A stretch of 64,000 nt of DNA, from the NCBI RefSeq assembly GCF_001424945.1, contig NZ_LMCW01000016.1, positions 1-64,000 on the forward strand. The letters are read 5' to 3'. This DNA is from Rhizobium sp. Root1203 (GTDB taxonomy: Bacteria; Pseudomonadota; Alphaproteobacteria; Rhizobiales; Rhizobiaceae). Both the position numbers and the translations under genes were made by a program. Below are positions 50,249 to 59,066 of the stretch, piece by piece. Position 1 is the first letter of the stretch; every line of letters begins with the position of its first letter. The notes under the pieces were generated by a model. That model saw only the letters and a program-made list of their open reading frames with translations, ran no database searches and was not told the origin of the DNA.

Positions 50249-50555
50249 GTGGCACTTTCCCTCTTGGCGGCGACACTTTGACCGAAGTGTGAGGGAAATT
50301 AAACAGTTGATTTGGAAAAGGAACGCATGTGCTTTGCTGCCGGAGACCTCTCAACTGCCGCCTGCGGGGACGCCGAAGGGCGCAAAAGCATCACGAAATC
50401 GTTATGCCATTTGCTTCCGGCAGACTGCATTCCGCTTCCGGCACATTGCTTTGTGACGGGTTCGGGCGCATGGTCTGTCCTTCAGTAGCCACTTTTACGG
50501 GCGCTGCTGGTTGAGGGTCACCAAACCCTAGCCCTACACCGAAAGGAGGACCTTG
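50249..50555. other. Intergenic region between the antiporter and the small unknown gene
   Basis: No supported gene in these 307 bases. The only structure I see is ACACTT (50273-50278) with AAGTGT (50285-50290), a short 6-bp dyad 25 bases upstream of the antiporter start, and a strong ribosome site (AAAGGAGG) at the right end for the small gene. It presumably holds two divergent promoters. Confidence 0.5.
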
Positions 50556-50888
50556 ATGTCTTCCGACGTGGATACGAAATACCTCTCAGGCGACGATCTT
50601 GATTTCCTGCACGGCATCCTTGCGGATGCGGGATATTCGGGCGACGACGCCGCGCTCGAAGAGCCAGGCACAACGGGCGTCGCTGCCAACTTGCTGATCC
50701 GGCTGTTCCAGGAGGGCGTCACAAGCCATGACGACCTCACCTTGCAGCTCGAGCATCACTTCGGACGCTTCGTGCAGGTCAGGAAGAGTTCGATTTCTCC
50801 TTTCCATCGCTATGCAATTCAGGGGCTTCCGATGAGACTTCGGAAACGTCCCGCACGGCTGCCACGCGAGAGCAAGAATGGACATTGA
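50556..50888 (+). CDS. Small protein of unknown function
   Basis: 110 residues from ATG 50556, which has AAGGAGGACCTTG directly before it, one of the best ribosome sites in the window. Acidic N-terminal half (YLSGDDLDFLHGILADAGYSGDDAA), a helix LLIRLFQEGV, and a basic C-terminus (RLRKRPARLPRESKNGH). No signal peptide. It overlaps the next small gene by 11 bases. I do not recognise the family. Confidence 0.6.
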   Translation: MSSDVDTKYLSGDDLDFLHGILADAGYSGDDAALEEPGTTGVAANLLIRLFQEGVTSHDDLTLQLEHHFGRFVQVRKSSISPFHRYAIQGLPMRLRKRPARLPRESKNGH

Positions 50889-51126
50889 GGCGCCAAGTTT
50901 TGATGCCGATGATGCGTTGCGCAGCGGCGACTGCCGCCGCGTATTCGATCAGGCGGCCAGAGCACTTGTGCTCGAGGCCATCCAAGCCGGTTGGCGCGAA
51001 AGCGAGTCTGCGATGGCGCTCGCAGATGCTGCCGACCGCTATGTGATGTACGTCGCCACCATGCCTCGCAATGCCCCCATGGCTGCAAACAGCAACCTGC
51101 TTCCGACCGCCGGCTGCGGGGTATAA
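50878..51126 (+). CDS. Small protein of unknown function
   Basis: 82 residues from ATG 50878, overlapping the previous gene by 11 bases, which suggests translational coupling. Mostly helical and soluble (AARALVLEAIQAGWRESESAMALADAADRYV). Features such as GWRESESAMALADAA recall short stress-related rhizobial proteins, but no function can be assigned. It is followed by the opposing tRNA-Leu. Confidence 0.55.
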   Translation: MDIEAPSFDADDALRSGDCRRVFDQAARALVLEAIQAGWRESESAMALADAADRYVMYVATMPRNAPMAANSNLLPTAGCGV

Positions 51127-51184
51127 CAAGCGGTCTTTGAGACCCTTGTGGCCGCCTATTCAAAATCGATCTGATGTTCGTCGG

Positions 51185-51269
51185 TGGTGCCCCATGCCGG
51201 AGTCGAACCAGCACTTCTTTCGAAACTCGATTTTGAGTCGAGCGCGTCTACCAATTCCGCCAATGGGGC
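51185..51269 (-). tRNA. tRNA-Leu(CAA)
   Basis: On the minus strand the acceptor GCCCCAT pairs with ATGGGGC, followed by A and an encoded CCA. The D-arm has GGAATTGGTAGACGC, the anticodon loop CTCAAAA in the CTCGA/TCGAG stem gives anticodon CAA, the long variable arm is the class II hairpin after TCGAG, and the T-arm is GCTGGTTCGACTCCGGC. All elements match a bacterial leucine tRNA reading UUG. Confidence 0.95.
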
Positions 51270-51355
51270 AACGGATACCGACGAGGCGGGTGTCTAACAT
51301 GCGTTTGCCGGGGCGCGCAAGACGGCCGGTGAAGTTATCGGACTGATTTGATGGA

Positions 51356-51385
51356 GCTTCCGACCGAAGGCCTTCGGTCGGAAGC
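51356..51385. terminator. 30-bp perfect palindrome after the MFS gene
   Basis: GCTTCCGACCGAAGG is followed immediately by its exact complement CCTTCGGTCGGAAGC, seven bases past the MFS stop (minus-strand direction). It would fold to a strong hairpin with a small apical loop. No T run follows, so it may act as an mRNA 3'-end stabiliser or a factor-dependent terminator rather than a classical one. Confidence 0.5.
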
Positions 51386-51391
51386 CGCGGT

Positions 51392-52690
51392 TCAATGTGC
51401 GATGGCGGAGCCGGGCGCGACCAGGCCGGGCTTCTTCAGCGTAATCGCGAGAACGGATGCGAGCAGGCAGAATGCGCCGGCGATGAAGAAGGCGGGCAGG
51501 TAGCTCGACAGTTCGGTTCGCGACAGACCTGCGCCATAGGCGGCTGTGGCCGCACCCAACTGGTGACCGGTGAAGATCCAGCCGAAGACGATCCCCGCCT
51601 TTTCTCGCCCAAAACGGTCCGCGGCGATCTTCACGGTGGGCGGAACTGTGGCGATCCAGTCGAGGCCGTAGAAGACAGCGAAGATCGACAGGCCGTAGAA
51701 GCTGAAATCGCTGAAGGGCAGGAAGAGCAGGGACAAGCCGCGCAGACCGTAATACCAGAAGAGCAGCCAGCGATTGTCGAAGCGGTCGGAAAGCCAGCCC
51801 GAGCCGATGGTGCCGAAGAAGTCGAAGATGCCCATCACTGCGAGCACGCTGGCGGCTGCCACAGGCAGAATGCCGAAATCGCCGCAGAGCGTCACGAAGT
51901 GGGTCTGGATCAAGCCGTTGGTGCTGAGGCCGCAGATGAAGAAGGTGGCGAAGAGGATCCAGAAGGTAGAGGTTTTCGACACGTCCCTGAGCACGGTGAT
52001 CGGCGTGGCGAGCATTGTCAGCAGATCGGACTGCGCCGGCGGCGGCGGCGTGACGTTTTCTTCGCCGAAGGATGGCAGGTTGAGATCGGATGGACGGTCG
52101 CGCATGAAGCCCAGAACCACCAATGCCGCGAACATGATCATGCCGCAGACGAAGAAGACGGTGGCGCGCCATCCATAGCGTTCTGTCAACTCCGCCATGA
52201 AGGGCAGGAAAACGAGCTGGCCTGTCGCGGAGCTTGCCGACAGCATGCCGACGACGAGACCGCGGTGCCTGGTGAACCAGCGGGCGGAAACCGTTGCTGC
52301 AAGCACCATCGCCGTCAGGCCGGTGCCGAGGCCGACAACGACGCCCCAGAGGAGAAGCAGTTGCCAAAGCTCGGTCATGAACAGCGAGCCGACGAAGCCG
52401 CTGGCAATCATGATCATGGCGAAGACGATGACCTTGCGGACGCCGAAATAGTTCATGAAGGCGGCCGAGAAAGGGCCCATCAGACCGAAGAGGAGCAGGC
52501 GCACGGCGAGCGCAGACGAGATCTGCGACGTTTCCCAACCGAATTCGTCCTGCAACGGCTTGATGAGCACGCCGGGCGCGCCCATGGCGCCGGCTGTCAC
52601 GAGCATGGTGACAAAGGTCGCTGCGACGACAACCCATCCGTAGTGGATGTTGCGCCGCGCCAGCGAAGAGGCAAGTGCAGTGGAGACCAT
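51392..52690 (-). CDS. Major facilitator superfamily transporter (OFA-like)
   Basis: 432 residues from ATG 52690. Twelve helices; the start IHYGWVVVAATFVTMLVTAGA and GLIQTHFVTLCGDFGI style segments resemble the oxalate/formate-antiporter-like (OFA) branch of the MFS, with the inter-helix motif DRFDNRW. The substrate cannot be read from the sequence. It is divergent from a TetR gene with a shared palindrome between them, so it is probably repressed by that regulator. Confidence 0.85.
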   Translation of the reverse strand: MVSTALASSLARRNIHYGWVVVAATFVTMLVTAGAMGAPGVLIKPLQDEFGWETSQISSALAVRLLLFGLMGPFSAAFMNYFGVRKVIVFAMIMIASGFVGSLFMTELWQLLLLWGVVVGLGTGLTAMVLAATVSARWFTRHRGLVVGMLSASSATGQLVFLPFMAELTERYGWRATVFFVCGMIMFAALVVLGFMRDRPSDLNLPSFGEENVTPPPPAQSDLLTMLATPITVLRDVSKTSTFWILFATFFICGLSTNGLIQTHFVTLCGDFGILPVAAASVLAVMGIFDFFGTIGSGWLSDRFDNRWLLFWYYGLRGLSLLFLPFSDFSFYGLSIFAVFYGLDWIATVPPTVKIAADRFGREKAGIVFGWIFTGHQLGAATAAYGAGLSRTELSSYLPAFFIAGAFCLLASVLAITLKKPGLVAPGSAIAH

Positions 52691-52740
52691 TGGGCTATTC
52701 CGTTTGGGGGTTGTCGGAAATGGGTATAGCAAGCCTTTAG

Positions 52741-52783
52741 ATGACGATCATCATATTTGTTGATTATTGATGATGGACGTCAT
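52741..52783. promoter_or_regulatory. Operator-like palindrome between MFS and TetR genes
   Basis: ATGACGATCATCAT (52741-52754) and ATGATGGACGTCAT (52770-52783) are complementary at 12 of 14 positions, separated by 15 AT-rich bases. It fills the divergent intergenic space between the MFS and TetR starts, the place expected for the TetR operator and both promoters. Confidence 0.6.
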
Positions 52784-52818
52784 ATAAATTGTCAAGCAGC
52801 TATTTTGCGGAGAACCAA

Positions 52819-53394
52819 ATGCGGGTCAGCCGAGAGAAATTTGCCGAAAACCGGGAGAAGATCCTGCAGGTCGCCGGCGTGCTCTTTCGCGAGAATGGAT
52901 TTGACGGTATCGGCGTCGCCGAAATTATGAAGGCCGCGGGGATGACGCATGGCGGCTTCTACGGGCATTTCGAATCCAAGGAAGATCTGGCGCTCGCGGT
53001 CAGCCGCGACCTGATCGAGAAGGTCAAGATCCGCTGGAACGAGATCGTATCAGCCGCTCCGGACCGGCCGCTCGATGCGTTGGTCCGCCACTATCTCGCG
53101 CGGTGCAGCGTCGACGATCCGGGCGGCAGCTGCGTCTTTGCCTCGCTGGTACAGGAGGTGAGCCGCAGCCGCGGTGCGGTGCGCGAGACGTTCAACGACG
53201 GGCTGTCGGCGCTTGTCGACATCCTCGCCGGGATCGTCCCGGGCGAGACGGTCGAGGAGCGGCGCGACAAGGGGTTCACGACGCTTTCTGCGATGATGGG
53301 GGCCGTTATCCTGGCACGCGCCGTCGAAAGCCGCGAGCTTTCCGACAGCTTTCTGTTCACGACGCGTGATGAGCTTTTAAGGGCGAAAAGCTAG
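52819..53394 (+). CDS. TetR/AcrR-family transcriptional regulator
   Basis: 191 residues from ATG 52819 with GGAG upstream. The N-terminal helix-turn-helix, REKILQVAGVLFRENGFDGIGVAEIMKAAGMTHGGFYGHFESKEDL in separate blocks, is a strong TetR signature (GMTHGGFYGHF). The C-terminal ligand domain (about 80-190) has DPGGSCVFASL, found in a TetR subgroup controlling MFS pumps or reductases. Expected to repress the divergent MFS gene and itself. Confidence 0.88.
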   Translation: MRVSREKFAENREKILQVAGVLFRENGFDGIGVAEIMKAAGMTHGGFYGHFESKEDLALAVSRDLIEKVKIRWNEIVSAAPDRPLDALVRHYLARCSVDDPGGSCVFASLVQEVSRSRGAVRETFNDGLSALVDILAGIVPGETVEERRDKGFTTLSAMMGAVILARAVESRELSDSFLFTTRDELLRAKS

Positions 53395-53460
53395 CCGCGT
53401 CGGGCGATCAGGCCACTGATTTCAACGGCTGCGACAAAAGCACTCCTGTTCCATCTAGCT

Positions 53461-54441
53461 CTATTTGAAGCCCTCGATTCGCTGGGGAACATAGGGCTGT
53501 TCCAGTGCCGCAACATCTTCGGGCGCGAGCCTGACGGAGAGGGCGCCGACGGCATCGACCAGGTGGTTTGGCTTGGAGGCGCCGATGATCGGCGCCGTGA
53601 CGGCGCTTTTCTGCAGGATCCAGGCGGTGGCGATCTGTGCCCGGGAAACGCCATGCTTCTGCGCCAGTTCGCCAACGATGCCGATGATCGTTCGGTCGGC
53701 ATCTTCGGCCTGATTGTAGAGTGTCTTGCCGAACTCGTCGGTCTCGCTGCGCGTCGTCTTTTCGTCCCATGCCCGGGTCAGGCGGCCACGTGCCAGCGGA
53801 CTCCATGGGATTACCGCGATCTTCTGGTCCTGGCAGAACGGAAGCATCTCCCGCTCTTCCTCGCGGTAGAGCAGATTGAGGTGATTCTGCATGCTGACGA
53901 ACGGTGTCCAGCCATTTGCCCGCGACGTGTACAGCATCTTGGCGAACTGCCAGGCATACATAGAGGATGCGCCGATATAGCGGGCCTTGCCGGCCCTAAC
54001 GACATCGTGCAGGGCTTCCAGCGTCTCTTCAATCGGCGTCGAATAGTCGAAACGATGGATCTGGTAGAGATCGACATAGTCGGTGCCAAGGCGCCTCAGG
54101 CTGTTGTCGATCTCGTCGAATATAGCCTTTCGCGACAGACCGGCACCATTGGGACCGGGCCGCATGCGGTTGAAGACCTTGGTGGCGAGCACGATGTCGT
54201 CGCGCCTGGTGAAGTCCCGGATCGCACGGCCGACTATCTCCTCGGAAGAGCCGTCGGAATAGGTGTTGGCCGTATCGAGGAAATTGATGCCGAGGTCGAT
54301 CGCCTGTCTGATCAGCGTGCGGCTCTCTTCCTCGCCGAGTGTCCAGCTGTGGTTGCCACGGTCCGGCTCGCCGAATGTCATGCAGCCGAGGCAAATCTTC
54401 GACACCTCCAGCCCGGTACCGCCAAGTTTTAAATAGTCCAT
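53461..54441 (-). CDS. Aldo/keto reductase
   Basis: NADPH-dependent (beta/alpha)8 oxidoreductase of 326 residues. Catalytic tetrad residues are visible as D and Y in FLDTANTYSDGSSEEIVG, K in LATKVF and H in QIHRFD. PWSPLARGRLT and the C-terminal VTAPIIGASKPNHL bind NADPH. The substrate is unknown. Convergent with the TetR gene. Confidence 0.9.
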   Translation of the reverse strand: MDYLKLGGTGLEVSKICLGCMTFGEPDRGNHSWTLGEEESRTLIRQAIDLGINFLDTANTYSDGSSEEIVGRAIRDFTRRDDIVLATKVFNRMRPGPNGAGLSRKAIFDEIDNSLRRLGTDYVDLYQIHRFDYSTPIEETLEALHDVVRAGKARYIGASSMYAWQFAKMLYTSRANGWTPFVSMQNHLNLLYREEEREMLPFCQDQKIAVIPWSPLARGRLTRAWDEKTTRSETDEFGKTLYNQAEDADRTIIGIVGELAQKHGVSRAQIATAWILQKSAVTAPIIGASKPNHLVDAVGALSVRLAPEDVAALEQPYVPQRIEGFK

Positions 54442-54622
54442 GAACCTGCTCCGTCACGATCGCTATCCCGGCGCTTCTCTTGATCTAGGGCGGCAATCGC
54501 CAAAATATCAGTGATCCGGTCGAAGATTATTCGGCACGCCAATGCAGGAGGGCAGTTCGGTTGCGTGCTTGCGCGCGCGGTGCACAAGGTGTTAGCTGCT
54601 GCAGCATAATCGGATCTTGCCT

Positions 54623-56275
54623 ATGAAACTGCCGCCGCGCGATCGCTATGACGATCTCTATCGCGATTTTGCCTGGACCGTCCCGGACGATTTCAACATC
54701 GGCCGCGCTGTCAGCGACGACTGGGCCGAGCGGGCACCGGACCGCATCTGTCTTGAGCATTTCAGTCCTGATGGCAACCATCTTTCAATGACGTATCGTG
54801 AGCTCGCCGACCGCTCCTCGTCACTTGCCAATGCGCTTGTCTCCCTGGGTTTCAGGCGCGGGGACCGCATCGCATTGCTCCTGCCGCAATCGTTCGAGAC
54901 GGTGATCGCGCATGTGGCGATCTACAAGATGGGCGCAATCGCGGTGCCGCTTGCGCTGCTTTTCGGCGTCGAGGCGCTGGAATACAGGCTCAGAATTGCC
55001 GGTGTTGCGGCTGTGATCACCAACAGCTTCGGGCTTGAGCGAATTCGGCAGATCAGAGAGCGGCTGCCCGATCTGGTATCCGTCATCAGTGTCGACGGCA
55101 GTAATGATGCGTTGTCCTTTGCCGGGCTGGCTGAGGCTCATCCGCCTGTTTTCGACGTTGCGGCGACCGGGCCGGACGAGCCGGCGCTGATGATCTTCAC
55201 CTCAGGCACAACAGGGCCGCCGAAGGGCGCGCTGCACGGCCACAGGGTGCTGGCCGGCCACATCCCGGGCATGCAGTTTGCACATGAGGGGTTTCCGCAA
55301 CCGGGCGACAAGATGTGGACGCCGTCGGACTGGGCGTGGGCGGGCGGCCTGCTGAACGCGCTGCTGCCAAGTCTTTTGCTCGGCGTTCCGGTGGTCTCGT
55401 CGCCGGCGCAGAAGTTCGATCCCGACATGGCCTATCGCATCATGGCCGAGATGAAGGTGCGCAACGGTTTCATTCCGCCGACTGCGCTTCGCCTGATGAA
55501 GGCGGTGTCCGATCCGCTTGCGAAGTACGATCTTGTGCTCCGGACGATCGGTGCGGCCGGCGAATCGCTGGGCGCGGAGACCTACGATTGGGTCAGGCGG
55601 ACGCTCGGCATTGAGGTCAACGAGTTCTACGGCCAGACGGAGTGCAATTTTGTGCTGTCGTCGAGCGCTGCCATGGGTGTCAGCAAGGCGGGCGCCATCG
55701 GCCGGCCGGTGCCGGGCCACCGCGTTGCCGTTGTAAACGGCAGCGGCGAGGAGCTGGCTGCCGGGGAGGCGGGTCAGATCGCGGTCAGGCGCCCCGATCC
55801 GGTGATGTTTCTCGGCTACTGGAACGATCCGGCGGCGACGCAGCGCAGGTTTGTCGGCGACTGGCTGCTGACCGGCGATATGGGCCGGCAGGACACAGAG
55901 GGGTTTGTTACCTTTCTCGGCCGCGACGACGACGTCATTACCTCGTCCGGATACCGGATCGGGCCTGCCGAAATCGAGGACTGTCTGAGCGGGCATCCGG
56001 CAGTGCAGCTCGCGGCCGCGGTTGGCAAGCCGGATCGGCTGCGTACGGAGATCGTCAAGGCCTATGTCGTTCTCGTGCCGGGCTTCGAAGCGAGTTCAGG
56101 GCTCGCCGCCCAGATCCGCGACTGGGTGAAGATGCGGCTTTCCATGCATGAATATCCGCGCGAGGTCGAATTCGTCGACGAGCTGCCGCTGACGACGACA
56201 GGCAAGGTTATCCGCCGCCTGCTGCGGGAGCGGGCGGCCGCGGAGGCCGCTATCCCCGCTTGGCGAGCGACATGA
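54623..56275 (+). CDS. AMP-dependent acyl-CoA synthetase (ACSM-like)
   Basis: ANL-superfamily ligase, 550 residues from ATG 54623 (TTG 54617 would add two). Motif A3 FTSGTTGPPKGALHGH, A5 NEFYGQTECNFV, A7 LLTGDMG, A8 SSGYRIGPAEIED and A10 TTTGKVIRR are intact. The Y/FxxTG region and overall length match medium-chain or aryl acyl-CoA synthetases. It is divergent from the aldo/keto reductase gene and convergent with the BioF2-like gene, with a 26-base overlap. Confidence 0.9.
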   Translation: MKLPPRDRYDDLYRDFAWTVPDDFNIGRAVSDDWAERAPDRICLEHFSPDGNHLSMTYRELADRSSSLANALVSLGFRRGDRIALLLPQSFETVIAHVAIYKMGAIAVPLALLFGVEALEYRLRIAGVAAVITNSFGLERIRQIRERLPDLVSVISVDGSNDALSFAGLAEAHPPVFDVAATGPDEPALMIFTSGTTGPPKGALHGHRVLAGHIPGMQFAHEGFPQPGDKMWTPSDWAWAGGLLNALLPSLLLGVPVVSSPAQKFDPDMAYRIMAEMKVRNGFIPPTALRLMKAVSDPLAKYDLVLRTIGAAGESLGAETYDWVRRTLGIEVNEFYGQTECNFVLSSSAAMGVSKAGAIGRPVPGHRVAVVNGSGEELAAGEAGQIAVRRPDPVMFLGYWNDPAATQRRFVGDWLLTGDMGRQDTEGFVTFLGRDDDVITSSGYRIGPAEIEDCLSGHPAVQLAAAVGKPDRLRTEIVKAYVVLVPGFEASSGLAAQIRDWVKMRLSMHEYPREVEFVDELPLTTTGKVIRRLLRERAAAEAAIPAWRAT

Positions 56276-57527
56276 TTTTCTGGCGCAGCATCTTCGCGAC
56301 ATTGCGGGTGCTGCTGTACATGTGAAGCTGGGCTGCGACCTGGCGCACATCGCGGTCGCCGTTTTGCGACAGGCCAATCACCACCGTGCCCATGTCCTCA
56401 CGCTCCCGCCAGAAGCGGCTCATGATCGGATGATCGGGGACGGCGCAGGAATCGGAGCGCACGATGTTGGCGTCGTCGAGATGCCATTCCGTCAGCTCTC
56501 CCATCAGCAGCTTGCCCGGGGAATATCGCGCGTAGGATTCGTCATAGGCGGTCTTCCACGTATAAGCCTCGCCGCCCATCATCAGCACCACCGTCGAGGC
56601 GATTGCCCGGCCGTTGAAATCGATGCTGTGTATACGCACCGCATCGATGGCTGCAAGGTTGGAGATCGCCTCGCGGGCGAAGGCTGTGTGATAGCGGTCG
56701 GTGACGAGTGCACTTCGCCTCTTGCCCTTCCAGCCGCCGCCTTCGAGCGCGAGGAACTCCTCGAAGCGCGTGCGGATCTCGTGCGGTTGGCGCGCGACGC
56801 TGTAGGCGACTGTGCCCTTTTCCTCCAGCAGACGCCACTGCCTGCGCATCTCGCGCATGTGGGAGGAAGAGACGGCCTTGCCAAGATAGACCGTGGCATC
56901 CTCGTCGCTCTGCAGCATCGGCCGCTGATAGGGATTGGTGATCGTGATCGGAAGGTTGCGGCTGATGGCGACCGCACGCGCCATGCGAGCGAAGATACCG
57001 TTCAGCCGCAGGTCGGGAAGCACGAGGATCCGCGGCAGCCGCAGATCGCTGGCCGTCAGGCCCTCCAACAGATTGTCGAGCGTTTCGGCAGCGTCCTCGG
57101 TGTCGACCAGCGGCGTGCCCAGCGGTGCGAAGCTGTTCGACCAGACACGGATGATGGACGGGCCGACGGCAAAGCCGGGCTTTTCCACGGAGAAGGGCAT
57201 CAGGACGCGCAGGCGGCTTCGGTTGTCGCCCCGGTCGCGCAACAGTGCGAAGTCGACCTGCCGGTCGTCCAGTCGCGGCATTGCCGGCGCAAGAAAACGG
57301 CCGGTGAAAAAGACGTTGGGTTCCAGCGCGCGATTGGAGAGAAAATCCAGTTCGTCCTGAAGCTCATAACCGAGCTTTCCGGAATATACGCAGAGTTCGC
57401 GTCCGGGCCTTCCGATGTCGATGCGTGCTTCGGCCCGCGGCGTATCGAAATCCAACGCGGCAAGCTCGTGAACCATCCGGTTGGCGGTCGCATCTGTCGT
57501 CTGGGTAACGGGGGGATTGCGCACCAT
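56250..57527 (-). CDS. BioF2-like / FemAB-superfamily acyltransferase (GNAT fold)
   Basis: 425 residues from ATG 57527, four bases after the flippase stop. The acetyltransf_6 domain (about 230-390) has RRQWRLLEEKGTVAY, EEFLALEGGGWKGK, FYR/AFAREAI-type blocks and VLMMGGEAYTWKTAYDESYARYSPG. These resemble CelD/FemAB-type transferases used in cell-envelope polysaccharide and peptidoglycan decoration. Substrate unknown. Last gene of the leftward envelope cluster; its 3' end overlaps the opposing acyl-CoA synthetase by 26 bases. Confidence 0.82.
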   Translation of the reverse strand: MVRNPPVTQTTDATANRMVHELAALDFDTPRAEARIDIGRPGRELCVYSGKLGYELQDELDFLSNRALEPNVFFTGRFLAPAMPRLDDRQVDFALLRDRGDNRSRLRVLMPFSVEKPGFAVGPSIIRVWSNSFAPLGTPLVDTEDAAETLDNLLEGLTASDLRLPRILVLPDLRLNGIFARMARAVAISRNLPITITNPYQRPMLQSDEDATVYLGKAVSSSHMREMRRQWRLLEEKGTVAYSVARQPHEIRTRFEEFLALEGGGWKGKRRSALVTDRYHTAFAREAISNLAAIDAVRIHSIDFNGRAIASTVVLMMGGEAYTWKTAYDESYARYSPGKLLMGELTEWHLDDANIVRSDSCAVPDHPIMSRFWREREDMGTVVIGLSQNGDRDVRQVAAQLHMYSSTRNVAKMLRQKIMSLAKRG

Positions 57528-57531
57528 TCTG

Positions 57532-58947
57532 TCAGGCTTCCATGTCTTTATGCGTACCGGCCGATTTGGCGAAGGCGAAGAGGGCGATGCCGAGCGCCCG
57601 GCGGACCGCAAGGTGCAGGAGCACAGCTTCGACGCCCATGGCCGTTGCGGTTGCAACCGCCGCGCCTTCGATGCCGAAGCGCGGAATGAGGAGAACGTTG
57701 AGACCAACGCTGGCCAGCAGGGCGCCGGCGTAGAGCAGGGCACAGATATTCTGCTTGCCGGCCATCATCAGCAACGTCTCGGCAGGCCCTACCAGCGCCT
57801 TGGCGAGGATGCCGGCCAGCAGGATCGCCATCAGAATGTAGCCGGCTGTGAAAGCGGCGCCGAACAGCGATAGCAGAAGATGGCCGGCGGCGAGAACCGT
57901 CAGCCCGACGGCGAGCGCCGGCCAGAACGTCCATTTCGCCGCATCGATAGCCGCGGCGGCCAGTTCGGAGCGCGTGCCTCCAGCTATGATGCTGGAAAAG
58001 CGCGGGCCGGAGGCGGCCTTGACGGAAAAATTGATGAAGTGAACAAGCGACATCGTCTTGGCGGCGGCGAAGTAGATTGCAACATCGTGCGGCTCCAGGA
58101 AGATGCCGACCACGACGACGTCGGAGCTGGTCAGCAGGAAACTGACACCTTCAATCAGGAACATCGGAAATGCGACGCCGAGCCATCCGAGGAAGTCGAC
58201 CTTGCGCGGGCCCGCATGAAAGTGGCGGCGAAGACGCACGAGGGTCGCCAGATGCTGTCCGATTGTCGTCACGTAGGTGGCGACGAGTGCCGCCTGCATG
58301 GCGGTGACCGCCGTGTGCGGCGCACCGAGGGCGATCGCGGCCAGCATGAACAGAATGATCAGGACGGGGCGGATGATATAGGCCGGGCTCAGCGCCATGA
58401 CCGGCCAGTGGTTGGCGCGCGATGTGCCTTCGAGGATGTCGCTGAGCGCGATCATCGGCATGGCGAACAGGCCGAGGAAAATGGGAACGACGTAGTAGCT
58501 GTGGATCCTGTCGCCGAAGAGGTGCAGCGCGATCATGCCGACGGCAAGCATGCCGGTTCCCGACAGCAGGCCGAAGATGCGGGCGGTTCCGGTCAGGCCG
58601 CGAATTTCTGCGAGGGCGCCCGCCGCCTTGTAGTGCGGCAGGAAACGGACGATGGCGGTGTGGAAGCCAAGACAAGACAGATCGCCGAAGACAACGATCA
58701 GCACCCAGACGAATACGAAGATCCCGTATTCGTACTCGCCCATCAGGCGGGCGAGGGCGATCTGGGAGACGAAGGCGAGCGCCGCGCTGATGATGCGGAT
58801 CGAGAATGCGGTCAACGCCATGCGCCGGGCAACGGCTTTTTCGCCATGCTCGGTCAAAAGCCCCGCAAGCATGCGCAATGCGCGGCCGCCCGAGGGGCGC
58901 AACCCCGCTGGCAACATTTTTTCAGCTGTCTCGATGACCGCCATCAT
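57532..58947 (-). CDS. Polysaccharide flippase (Wzx/MATE-like)
   Basis: 471 residues from ATG 58947 (ATG 58944 and GTG 58953 also possible). Twelve to fourteen helices of the MOP superfamily: TAFSIRIISAALAFVSQIALARLMGEYEYGIF, FGDLSCLGFHTAIVRFLPHY and GGTRSELAAAAIDA are typical of polysaccharide-biosynthesis exporters. Probably moves a lipid-linked glycan to the periplasmic leaflet. Directly upstream of the BioF2-like gene and downstream of ddl. Confidence 0.86.
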   Translation of the reverse strand: MMAVIETAEKMLPAGLRPSGGRALRMLAGLLTEHGEKAVARRMALTAFSIRIISAALAFVSQIALARLMGEYEYGIFVFVWVLIVVFGDLSCLGFHTAIVRFLPHYKAAGALAEIRGLTGTARIFGLLSGTGMLAVGMIALHLFGDRIHSYYVVPIFLGLFAMPMIALSDILEGTSRANHWPVMALSPAYIIRPVLIILFMLAAIALGAPHTAVTAMQAALVATYVTTIGQHLATLVRLRRHFHAGPRKVDFLGWLGVAFPMFLIEGVSFLLTSSDVVVVGIFLEPHDVAIYFAAAKTMSLVHFINFSVKAASGPRFSSIIAGGTRSELAAAAIDAAKWTFWPALAVGLTVLAAGHLLLSLFGAAFTAGYILMAILLAGILAKALVGPAETLLMMAGKQNICALLYAGALLASVGLNVLLIPRFGIEGAAVATATAMGVEAVLLHLAVRRALGIALFAFAKSAGTHKDMEA

Positions 58948-59066
58948 GAACACGCAAAACTCTCTGGCAAATCGTGCACTGAGTAGTGCCAGAACAGCGT
59001 TAAGAAACGGTTGTGGCCGCGGATAACTCCTTAATCGTTGGCGGCGCCAGACGCATCCGGTCCTGC

